From the NCBI GenBank assembly GCA_902762955.1, contig CACWQH010000010.1, forward strand, positions 1-60,711: a DNA stretch of 60,711 bases, written 5' to 3'. Positions 25,601 to 32,243 of this stretch are shown here, piece by piece (within the stretch, counting starts at the first letter, position 1; every line of letters begins with the position of its first letter). Under the pieces are notes generated by a model. The model saw nothing but the letters and a program-made list of their open reading frames with translations. It did not search any database and was not told the DNA's origin. Source of the DNA: an uncultured Lachnospiraceae bacterium. GTDB lineage: Bacteria > Bacillota > Clostridia > Lachnospirales > Lachnospiraceae. Both the position numbers and the translations under genes were made by a program.

Positions 25601-25763
25601 GGCAACCGACAGATTTTACACCACTTCTTACACAAAAAGCGGTGAAAATCACATCGGATACTTCAAACACTACACTACTGATGAGTTAATCCAAAAAGCA
25701 CATGATATCATAAGAAACGCAGAATTAAGCGATGAACTCAAATCAGAGTACGGAATCAAATAA
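22680..25763 (+). CDS. TIR domain - transmembrane - beta-propeller-like protein
   Basis: This 1027-residue protein starts with a TIR domain (residues 1-130): NAFISYKHAKEDIKVAEAV, then DYLIVICSTNTKESMWVPRE. E93 in the WVPRE motif fits the position of the catalytic glutamate of NAD-cleaving TIR domains. Residues 190-210 form one membrane helix. A short helical segment (SRYLASESEQFFKNEQRMTA) and a long repetitive beta-rich region (about 270-1020) with WD40/PQQ-like blades follow (SPDGTYLAARDSSDNVKVWK is a clear WD-type blade). Such TIR-propeller proteins are widespread in Lachnospiraceae, with an unproven role. The ribosome binding site is AGGAGG. The cytoplasmic TIR and outside propeller suggest a sensor; a defence or signalling role is inference. 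Confidence 0.85.
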   Translation: MIEHYNAFISYKHAKEDIKVAEAVQHGLEHFHIPEKIKKKTGKKRIERIFRDKEELPITSDLSENIAYALEHSDYLIVICSTNTKESMWVPREIEFFLRNHSPRQILTVLVNGEPQDVIPEILLHENRIVTNENGEQQTIRIPLEPLSCDYRMSIKKANKTELTRLASAVIGCSYDELMNRQRQYKMRRLTLTFSCFLALALAFSGYMLYSRNQIKKNYLESLRNQSRYLASESEQFFKNEQRMTAIQLALAALPSDKNDERPVTAEAIRALTDATLAYTSLSGNNIYAEWSYQMPNPILEFMISPDGTYLAARDSSDNVKVWKTASHNETFSIDNISEIIGMTFISDDKLLIWSDKKATLYNSESGNESWSYSLSEGYFAYDDIMLKSDGEILLNVSNTKLITLSSSDGKPGKEYTFPEKEGDSYLRFADFTLSPDESSAAFTANDFGDSYRIGTITFKTSDIKLSDVSNDRIKNISWADASHIVAAYATNDLDSNVSMFNNSYLSTDHTLIECYEKKDLNKIWDYDFTSTEVNIYDEFLSLPPMEAVAFCNGNIAKMFDIKTGEVLYDHNVNDSIVDISDRDGDGWPIYITKNGGLVTPSPSSGTDSVILTQLFTDDISDVAISSGVYAHQRLGKEIIYYGLYVSDPEWVEINEELVLGRLLDSFYMIEDTLAIITSENDEPTLTVINLENNDYSQMVIGEMGTSVSQYKILGINSEKLYILSTNYISFNIITIDLGSKKMAVSEDFDSYSYSSMLCSFNAGKFVYIVEKGGKQAVVTYDVEKGDSTSVEIPYEINNFSAAPVYINNADKVYFAGENDCIIDLKSETVNEVKLPDEWVTTNIISPNDSGNEIAVSDGSNILLVNQSGDIIFTIQCPGTEPIGIAFLKDKKDEEKELLVAYNNGSLYRYSTKDGHFISKSDLSTYQNMEYKASFSFDYDNDILYVQVGMLTDVIDLESMYETACIENSLGHHMATDRFYTTSYTKSGENHIGYFKHYTTDELIQKAHDIIRNAELSDELKSEYGIK

Positions 25764-25771
25764 AAATAGAG

Positions 25772-25800
25772 GGACAGGTATATTTACCTGTCCTTCTTTC
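25772..25800. terminator. terminator shared by convergent genes
   Basis: A 9-bp perfect stem (GGACAGGTA/TACCTGTCC) with a 4-nt loop is followed by TTCTTTC on the plus strand. It lies 8 bp after the TIR gene stop and next to the stop of the minus-strand DHH gene. Confidence 0.8.
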
Positions 25801-27298
25801 ATACTTCATTGTATAATTGATTGAACAATCTTTCTTTAATTATATATATGTCGTGTTCGTCATCTTCACGAACAGCTATATAATCTCCCGGTTTTCCCGA
25901 GTAATATTTTTCATCATCCCAGGCTGTAAAAAGCTTAACATATCTTTCAAGCGGCTTAGCATATATGTAAGAAGTGCCTGTGCTTATTACTCCCCTTGCA
26001 TATGGCATGACAGTCTTTTTTTCTCCGGAAAACATGTCTTTAATGCTTGGTTCATATTCAAAGTTTCGTTGGTAAGCCATGCCGGTTTCCTTATAGCTTC
26101 TTTCAAGCTTTTCCTTTGTAATAGGATAGACCTCTCCTTCTATTCCAACCATAAGGTATTTATCATCCTCAACACGAACATTTACATCGCCCTCAAGGGT
26201 ACGGATTTCAACTATGGTATTTATAGGAAATACATCGGATAGCTTTAAATATCCAAGCTCCTGTTTTCTCTTTTCATATTTTTTAAGACCTGTTTTTTCA
26301 AGAACGGTATCCTTTGCATATATTATTTGATATTTTTCATAATATGCATCCATTCTCTCTTTAAAAAACTGCTTTATATCTTTGTTTGCACCATTATCGG
26401 AAGCATTAAGCTTTTCCGGTCTTATGCTTCCACCGGCTTTGTATATATGACCTCCGCCACCGCCGATTCCAACAGATAAAAATTCAGCCAGTTCATTAGC
26501 ATGAACCTCTTTTACACAGCTTCTTACCGAGTACTTAATCTCGGCAGGACTGACATAAAATGCCAGACACACATCAACACCTGTTGTTTCCATGGAAAAA
26601 TCACTTATTACACCCAATATATTAGGATCACACTGTTCAGCCTGGATAATAAGATACTTATTATCATCATAATAATCATATTCCAAAATAGCCTTTCCGG
26701 TAATCTTAAGCTCATCAAGAGAAATATTGGAATTACTCATATTGGTAACAATGCTTTTATTAATCACAAGTGAATCAAGCATATCTCTGTCAAGAGGATG
26801 CGATACCTCCGAAAGTCTGTTAGTATCAGTATAAAGGCCATAATATAAGGCTGTGGACAAGAGTCTTTCATCATGAAAATAAAGTCCCTCATCACGAATC
26901 ATATCCCAAAGAATAGTTGAACAGCTTCCGATGTTACTTCTTACCTCTGAAAGCTTTGGTACATCAACCGTAAGTTGATGATGATCAATAACCGCAACAT
27001 TTTTTGCTTTGGTCATGGTAACATTTTTCTGTCCGTACTGACAGTCAACCGTAACAAGAAGCTCCGGCTCTTTATCATAATCCGGCTCATAATTTACAGG
27101 TACCTCAAGTGCACTTAACATAATCATAAGATTACTCTTTTGTATCTTATTTATGCCCCTGTACATAAAATACGGCTTTTTACCCATTTTCTTTAAATAC
27201 CAATACAGTGCATAGCCTGATGCCAAAGCATCAGCATCCGGATTGTCATGACACTGAATCACTATATCATTAAATTTTAACAGTTCATTTAATTTCAT
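25799..27298 (-). CDS. DHH-family phosphoesterase with C-terminal extension
   Basis: This protein has about 499 residues. The N-terminal DHH domain has CHDNPDADALASGYALYWYL, VTVDCQYGQ and AVIDHHQL, the metal-binding set of the family. A DHHA1 domain with the GGGGGHIYKAGGSI motif lies near residue 290. Relatives such as oligoribonucleases and c-di-AMP phosphodiesterases end about there. The remaining 170 residues (from IYAKDTVLEKTGLKKYEKRK) are a separate domain of unknown type. The ATG at 27298 is chosen because TTGGAG lies six bases before it; an in-frame extension to 27334 has no such site. It is the last gene of the fhs-folD-rimO-pgsA run. The substrate is unknown. Confidence 0.82.
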   Translation of the reverse strand: MKLNELLKFNDIVIQCHDNPDADALASGYALYWYLKKMGKKPYFMYRGINKIQKSNLMIMLSALEVPVNYEPDYDKEPELLVTVDCQYGQKNVTMTKAKNVAVIDHHQLTVDVPKLSEVRSNIGSCSTILWDMIRDEGLYFHDERLLSTALYYGLYTDTNRLSEVSHPLDRDMLDSLVINKSIVTNMSNSNISLDELKITGKAILEYDYYDDNKYLIIQAEQCDPNILGVISDFSMETTGVDVCLAFYVSPAEIKYSVRSCVKEVHANELAEFLSVGIGGGGGHIYKAGGSIRPEKLNASDNGANKDIKQFFKERMDAYYEKYQIIYAKDTVLEKTGLKKYEKRKQELGYLKLSDVFPINTIVEIRTLEGDVNVRVEDDKYLMVGIEGEVYPITKEKLERSYKETGMAYQRNFEYEPSIKDMFSGEKKTVMPYARGVISTGTSYIYAKPLERYVKLFTAWDDEKYYSGKPGDYIAVREDDEHDIYIIKERLFNQLYNEV

Positions 27299-27354
27299 AC
27301 ACTTCTCCAAAAACAAATAATACTTATGTGACAAAGCTCACACTCTACAACACA

Positions 27355-27888
27355 TTAATCCTTAAGTACATCCTTATTTTTAGCAAGATAATCTATAAGG
27401 GAAATAATTGTAAGTGCAAGAGCCGCATATATAAATACCTGTTCGATTACCCATACAGTATCTCCGCCAAAATCACATATAAGTATAATTATCATAACCA
27501 TTTGGACAACAGTTTTTATCTTGCCCCACCAGCCTGCAGCTATAACAATTCCTTTATCTGCAGCTATAAGTCTGAACCCGCTTATTATAAATTCTCTGGC
27601 AATTATTATTATTACAACCCATGCAGGGATTCTGTCAAGCTCGATAAGTGCAATCATAGCTGAACATACAAGAAGCTTGTCCGCAAGGGGATCCATGAAC
27701 TTGCCAAAGTTGGTAATCAGATTATATTTCCTTGCAATTTGTCCGTCCAAGGTATCGGTTATTGCCGCCACACAAAAGATTGCAAGTGCTATCCATTTCC
27801 CATACGGAATGTCCGGCACCATAAGTGCAACAAGAAAAAACGGTATAAGTATAACTCTTAAAATTGTAAGCTTATTTGGTAAATTCAT
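27355..27888 (-). CDS. pgsA: CDP-diacylglycerol-glycerol-3-phosphate 3-phosphatidyltransferase
   Basis: This 177-residue membrane enzyme makes phosphatidylglycerol phosphate from CDP-diacylglycerol. The CDP-alcohol phosphotransferase motif reads DTLDGQIARKYNLITNFGKF followed by MDPLAD, matching the pattern D-G-x2-A-R-x8-G-x3-D-x3-D. The start MNLPNKLTILRVILIPFF is typical of PgsA. About five hydrophobic segments are seen. It follows rimO, separated by a large hairpin element that ends 24 bp before its ATG; the ribosome binding site (AGGAAAGG) lies between the element and the ATG. Confidence 0.93.
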   Translation of the reverse strand: MNLPNKLTILRVILIPFFLVALMVPDIPYGKWIALAIFCVAAITDTLDGQIARKYNLITNFGKFMDPLADKLLVCSAMIALIELDRIPAWVVIIIIAREFIISGFRLIAADKGIVIAAGWWGKIKTVVQMVMIIILICDFGGDTVWVIEQVFIYAALALTIISLIDYLAKNKDVLKD

Positions 27889-27912
27889 ATTAGTTTTCCT
27901 TTCCTACTTACG

Positions 27913-28050
27913 GTTGTGTATGAATTTATGTATATATCGCAGGCACGCTCTCGCTACTCTCACACGCAGCGGTACTAAGCTCGGTTATACCTCGCTAAGT
28001 ACCGGCGTGTTCAAAGTACCTGCTTATATATACATAAATTCATACACAAC
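27913..28050 (+). repeat. fixed-core/variable-stem hairpin element, type 1, copy 1
   Basis: The outer arms, 27913-27937 and 28026-28050, are perfectly complementary over 25 bp. The core at 27939-28023 contains GGCACGCTCTCGCTAC, GCGGTACTAAGCTCG, ACCTCGCTAAGTACCG and AAAGTACC. An inner stem ACACGC/GCGTGT joins the fixed parts. The core is almost identical to the copy at 30309, while the outer arms are unrelated to it. It lies between the rimO stop and the pgsA start. Confidence 0.85.
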
Positions 28051-28068
28051 CTGTTTATTATTAAAAAT

Positions 28069-29442
28069 TTAATTTAAAATACATCCAATTAAATCATAAG
28101 GTCCGGCCTCATTTATTATTACATCAACTATGGAACCTGAAATAAGCTCGTAATCGCATTCCACGAAGACCAGGCCGTCGACACCTGGTGCATCCTTGTA
28201 GGTTCTTCCTACATATACGTCTTCCTCAGGTGAGTATCCCTCGATAATAACCTTAACGGTTTTACCAATCATTGTTTCATTTTTATCAAGTGAAATCTCC
28301 TGGCAAAGCACCATGATTTCATCCCGCCATCTTTCTGCGGTTTCTTCCTCGATTTGATTATCAAATCCGGCAGCAGGCGTTCCTTCCTCTCTGGAATATG
28401 TAAATACTCCGACTCTGTCAAGCTCTACTTCATCCAGGAATTCACAAAGTCCTGTATGGTCTTCCTCGGTTTCTCCCGGAAATCCGGCTATAAGCGAGGT
28501 TCTTATAGCAATATCGGGAACAGTGCTTCTTAATTTTCCTATTACTTCTATAATGGATTTTCTATCTGTTTTTCTGCCCATTCTTCTAAGTATATTATCT
28601 TCAGAATGCTGTATCGGCATATCTATGTAATGAAGCAGCTTTGGTTCTTTTACAAAAGCATCAATCAACTCATCATAAACTTCTTCAGGATAACAATACA
28701 TTACTCTTATCCACTCAATCCCGTCAATAAGAGCAAGCTTATGTATAAGCTCATGGAGACATTTCTTTCCGTAGATGTCCTTACCGTAGCAGGTGGTTTC
28801 CTGTGCTACAAGAACCAGCTCCTTTATACCGTTTTCAGCCATATATGAAGCCTCATCAATAAGCTTTTCCATCGGCACACTTCTGTATCTGCCACGCATA
28901 AGTGGAATTGCACAGTAGGTGCAACGCTTGTCACAGCCCTCAGCAATCTTGAGATAACCCATAAATGTGCCTGAAGTTATAGCCTTGTGATAATCAGAAG
29001 TTGTAAGTCTGTCGATGCTGTCATAAGCAACCACCTTATTGTTTTTAATAAGCATTACGGTTGAATCTTCCTTTACATCTTCCTTACCGTTAACTTCTTC
29101 AAGCTTATTTATAACCTCGACTATTCGGTCAAAGCTTGTTGTTCCGACACAGGCATCTATCTCGGGAATTTCATCAAATATTTCATTTTTATATCTTTCT
29201 GCCAGGCAGCCTGCCACGATGATATATTTAAGTCTTCCTTCCTTAAGCTTTGCCATTTCTAGAATAGTATTTATACTTTCCTCCATGGCATCCTTTATAA
29301 AGGAACAGGTATTTATTATAACCGCATCCGCTTCATTTTCATCATTTGTAAGGTTATAATTATATGCACTTAAAATGCCCATCATGGTTTCACTGTCACA
29401 CAGATTTTTATCACATCCAAGTGATACCATAAGTATATTCAT
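28069..29442 (-). CDS. rimO: ribosomal protein S12 methylthiotransferase
   Basis: This 457-residue radical-SAM methylthiotransferase modifies an aspartate of ribosomal protein S12. The N-terminal MTTase domain starts MNILMVSLGCDKNLCDSETM, with the three cluster cysteines in GCDKN, NTCSF and AGCLAE. The radical SAM motif is EGCDKRCTYCAIP. A TRAM domain closes the protein (TVKVIIEGYSPEEDVYVGRT). The GCDKNLCDSE start marks RimO rather than MiaB. Its ATG is one base after the folD stop. A hairpin element follows before pgsA. Confidence 0.95.
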   Translation of the reverse strand: MNILMVSLGCDKNLCDSETMMGILSAYNYNLTNDENEADAVIINTCSFIKDAMEESINTILEMAKLKEGRLKYIIVAGCLAERYKNEIFDEIPEIDACVGTTSFDRIVEVINKLEEVNGKEDVKEDSTVMLIKNNKVVAYDSIDRLTTSDYHKAITSGTFMGYLKIAEGCDKRCTYCAIPLMRGRYRSVPMEKLIDEASYMAENGIKELVLVAQETTCYGKDIYGKKCLHELIHKLALIDGIEWIRVMYCYPEEVYDELIDAFVKEPKLLHYIDMPIQHSEDNILRRMGRKTDRKSIIEVIGKLRSTVPDIAIRTSLIAGFPGETEEDHTGLCEFLDEVELDRVGVFTYSREEGTPAAGFDNQIEEETAERWRDEIMVLCQEISLDKNETMIGKTVKVIIEGYSPEEDVYVGRTYKDAPGVDGLVFVECDYELISGSIVDVIINEAGPYDLIGCILN

Positions 29443-29443
29443 A

Positions 29444-30286
29444 TTATATATTCATTCCTGCTTCTACACAATTATTCATAAGCATAGCTATAGTCATAGG
29501 TCCTACTCCACCCGGTACAGGTGTGATCGCGCTGCAGATTGGCTCAACTGATTCAAAATCAACATCACCACAGAGCTTGCCGTTTTCATTTCTATGTATA
29601 CCTACATCTATAACTACAGCACCCTCTTTTACATAAGATGCATCTATCATTTTAGGCTTACCAACAGCAGCTATAAGTATATCTGCACGCTTGCAAACCT
29701 CTTTAAGATTTTTGGTTCTAGAATGGCAAACTGTAACAGTACCATTTTCCCTAAGAAGGAGCATTGCCATAGGTTTTCCGACTATATTGCTTCTGCCTAC
29801 AACCACACATTCCTTACCCTCGATATCAATATTTGAACGTTTAAGAAGCTGAATTATTCCGGCAGGAGTACATGACAAAAAGCCCTTTTGTCCGATACTT
29901 AATGCTCCGACACTTGCAGGAGAAAATCCATCAACATCCTTAAGTGGTGATATGGCATTTATAATTTTCTCATCATTTATTTGCTTTGGAACCGGAAGCT
30001 GTACAAGGATACCGTTTACACTGTCATCCTTATTAAGCTTATCAATTATCTGCAAAAGCTCTTCTTCTGTTGTCTCTTCAGGGAGCTCATAAGCAAGTGA
30101 TTTTATACCAATGTACTCGCAGGCCTTTTTCTTATTACCGACATAAACCGTTGATGCCGGATCATTACCGACCTGAATAACTGCAAGACAAATCTCCCTT
30201 CCCGCCGCTTTTAGCCCGGCAACCTTTTCCTTTAACTCATCCTTAATCTGCTTGGAAATAAGCTTTCCGTCAATTATCTGTGCCAT
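29444..30286 (-). CDS. folD: methylenetetrahydrofolate dehydrogenase/cyclohydrolase
   Basis: This bifunctional enzyme of about 280 residues interconverts 5,10-methylene-, methenyl- and 10-formyl-THF. The substrate motif has the catalytic lysine in VYVGNKKKACEYIG. The NADP site is VVGRSNIVGKPMA. The end has ITPVPGGVGPMTIAML. The ATG at 30286 is chosen for the AGGAGG site five bases upstream; a GTG at 30313 would lie inside a hairpin element. It lies downstream of fhs (formyl-THF synthesis), the next step in the same one-carbon pathway, with a hairpin element between them. Confidence 0.95.
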   Translation of the reverse strand: MAQIIDGKLISKQIKDELKEKVAGLKAAGREICLAVIQVGNDPASTVYVGNKKKACEYIGIKSLAYELPEETTEEELLQIIDKLNKDDSVNGILVQLPVPKQINDEKIINAISPLKDVDGFSPASVGALSIGQKGFLSCTPAGIIQLLKRSNIDIEGKECVVVGRSNIVGKPMAMLLLRENGTVTVCHSRTKNLKEVCKRADILIAAVGKPKMIDASYVKEGAVVIDVGIHRNENGKLCGDVDFESVEPICSAITPVPGGVGPMTIAMLMNNCVEAGMNI

Positions 30287-30308
30287 GTTTTCCTCCTTCT
30301 TTACACAC

Positions 30309-30450
30309 GCCACTTTATTGTTTTTAACAAATCTATAGCAGGCACGCTCTCGCTACTCTCGGACGCAGCGGTACTAAGCTCGGTAAACCTCACTAAGTAC
30401 CGGCGTCCTCAAAGTACCTGCTTATAGATTGTTAAAAACAATAAAGTGGC
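30309..30450 (+). repeat. fixed-core/variable-stem hairpin element, type 1, copy 2
   Basis: The outer arms 30309-30330 and 30429-30450 are perfectly complementary over 22 bp. They continue as TCTATA/TATAGA after a one-base bulge. The core at 30338-30421 matches copy 1 (27913) with few changes. Two of these changes fall on opposite arms of the inner stem and keep pairing (GGACGC/GCGTCC here, ACACGC/GCGTGT there). It sits between the fhs stop and the folD ribosome binding site. Confidence 0.85.
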
Positions 30451-30467
30451 TTCTATTATAACCAACT

Positions 30468-32135
30468 TTAAAACAGCCCGTTAATTACTCCGTCCTCGTC
30501 AACATATATGCGTTCTGCAGCAGGAACCTTTGGAAGTCCCGGCATGGTCATAATGGTGCCTGTTATAGCTACAATGAATCCTGCACCGGCACTCACATAT
30601 ACTTCTCTGATGTTTATATCAAAGTCTGTTGGACGTCCGAGTTTTGTTGCATCATCTGAAAGCGAATATTGGTTCTTTGCCATACAAACCGGCATATTGG
30701 AAAAGCCCATTGCCTCAATCTTTGCAATAGCCTTATCTGCCTCACTGCTGTATGTAACTGCCCTTGCGCCATATATCTTTTTAGCTACTGTTTCTATCTT
30801 TTCTTTTATCGATAAATCATCTTCATAAAGGAGCTTGAAATTGCTCTTTTTGGTGTCAATTGTATCTACAACAGCCTGAGCCAGTGAAAGACCGCCTTCT
30901 CCACCCTTTTCCCATACATTTGCAAGCGCAAAGTCACAATCTCTTTCCTTACAAAAGCTTTCAACAAAGGAAAGCTCGGCATCTGTATCGGATACAAATC
31001 TGTTAAGTGTTACAACTACAGGTACTCCGTAATTTTGAAGATTTTCTATATGCTTTTCAAGGTTAACAATACCCTTTTTAAGGGCATCAAGATTTTCTTT
31101 ATTTAATTCATCCTTTGGTACGCCGCCGTTATATTTTAAAGCTCTTACTGTTGCTACAAGAACAACTGCATCCGGCTTAAGTCCTGTCATACGACACTTT
31201 ATATCAAAGAATTTTTCAGCTCCAAGATCTGCACCAAAGCCTGCCTCTGTAATTACATAATCTGCCATCTTTAAAGCAGTTCTTGTTGCTCTTACGGAAT
31301 TACATCCGTGTGCAATATTGGCAAATGGACCGCCATGCACAAGAGCCGGTGTATGCTCAAGCGTCTGTATAAGGTTTGGCTTTATAGCATCCTTAAGAAG
31401 TGCTGTCATAGCTCCGACAGCCTTCAAATCATCAGCTGTTACAGGCTCATTATCATAGTTATATGCAACGATGATTCTTGCAAGTCTGTCATGTAAATCC
31501 TTTATATCCGATGCAAGACAAAGAATAGCCATAACCTCTGAAGCAACAGTTATGATAAATCCATCCTGTCTTACAACTCCGTCCATTTTAGCGCCCATAC
31601 CGATTACGATATTTCTTAATGCTCTGTCATTCATATCGAGACATCTTTTTATAACAACTCTCTTTGGATCGATACGCAGAGCATTTCCCTGCTGCATATG
31701 ATTATCGAGCATAGCACAAAGAAGATTATTGGCAGAGGTTATAGCATGAAAATCTCCTGTAAAATGAAGATTAAGCTCCTCCATAGGTACAACCTGAGAA
31801 TATCCTCCTCCTGCTGCGCCTCCCTTTATACCAAAACAAGGTCCAAGAGATGGTTCCCTTAATGCTATAATTGATTTCTTGCCAAGCTTTGCCATAGCCT
31901 GCCCCAGACCAACCGTAACAGTTGTTTTTCCTTCGCCAGCAGGTGTAGGATTGATAGCTGTTACCAATATAAGCTTTCCATCCTTATTATCCTTTATTTT
32001 TTCTAAATATTCATCACTAAGCTTTGCCTTATACTTACCGTACATCTCAAGGTCATCCTCGGATATATCAAGCTTTGCGGCAACATCCTTGATATTTTCA
32101 AGCTTTGCAGCCTGAACGATTTCAATATCAGTCAT
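30468..32135 (-). CDS. fhs: formate-tetrahydrofolate ligase
   Basis: This 555-residue enzyme makes 10-formyl-THF from formate, THF and ATP. The ATP loop is [19 protein letters not shown], and [33 protein letters not shown] and a C-terminal [19 protein letters not shown] are diagnostic. Length is normal. The ribosome binding site is AGGAGAG. It begins a folate/one-carbon run (fhs, folD) that continues into rimO, pgsA and a DHH protein. Abundant in acetogenic and purine-degrading Clostridia, it also supplies formyl groups for purines and initiator tRNA. Confidence 0.96.
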   Translation of the reverse strand: MTDIEIVQAAKLENIKDVAAKLDISEDDLEMYGKYKAKLSDEYLEKIKDNKDGKLILVTAINPTPAGEGKTTVTVGLGQAMAKLGKKSIIALREPSLGPCFGIKGGAAGGGYSQVVPMEELNLHFTGDFHAITSANNLLCAMLDNHMQQGNALRIDPKRVVIKRCLDMNDRALRNIVIGMGAKMDGVVRQDGFIITVASEVMAILCLASDIKDLHDRLARIIVAYNYDNEPVTADDLKAVGAMTALLKDAIKPNLIQTLEHTPALVHGGPFANIAHGCNSVRATRTALKMADYVITEAGFGADLGAEKFFDIKCRMTGLKPDAVVLVATVRALKYNGGVPKDELNKENLDALKKGIVNLEKHIENLQNYGVPVVVTLNRFVSDTDAELSFVESFCKERDCDFALANVWEKGGEGGLSLAQAVVDTIDTKKSNFKLLYEDDLSIKEKIETVAKKIYGARAVTYSSEADKAIAKIEAMGFSNMPVCMAKNQYSLSDDATKLGRPTDFDINIREVYVSAGAGFIVAITGTIMTMPGLPKVPAAERIYVDEDGVINGLF

Positions 32136-32243
32136 ATTTCTCTCCTATTTTTCCCTTTTTATATTATTATAATTATTTTTATAATTAATCATCTTCCATC
32201 ATTCAACGAAAGACCATTATTAAATACATTATCACATGTTATA

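Noticed and set aside
27913-28050. Reading the hairpin elements simply as intrinsic terminators
   Set aside because: They lack a clear T-run after the stem, are 120-140 nt long, and have conserved unpaired segments; termination may be a side effect.
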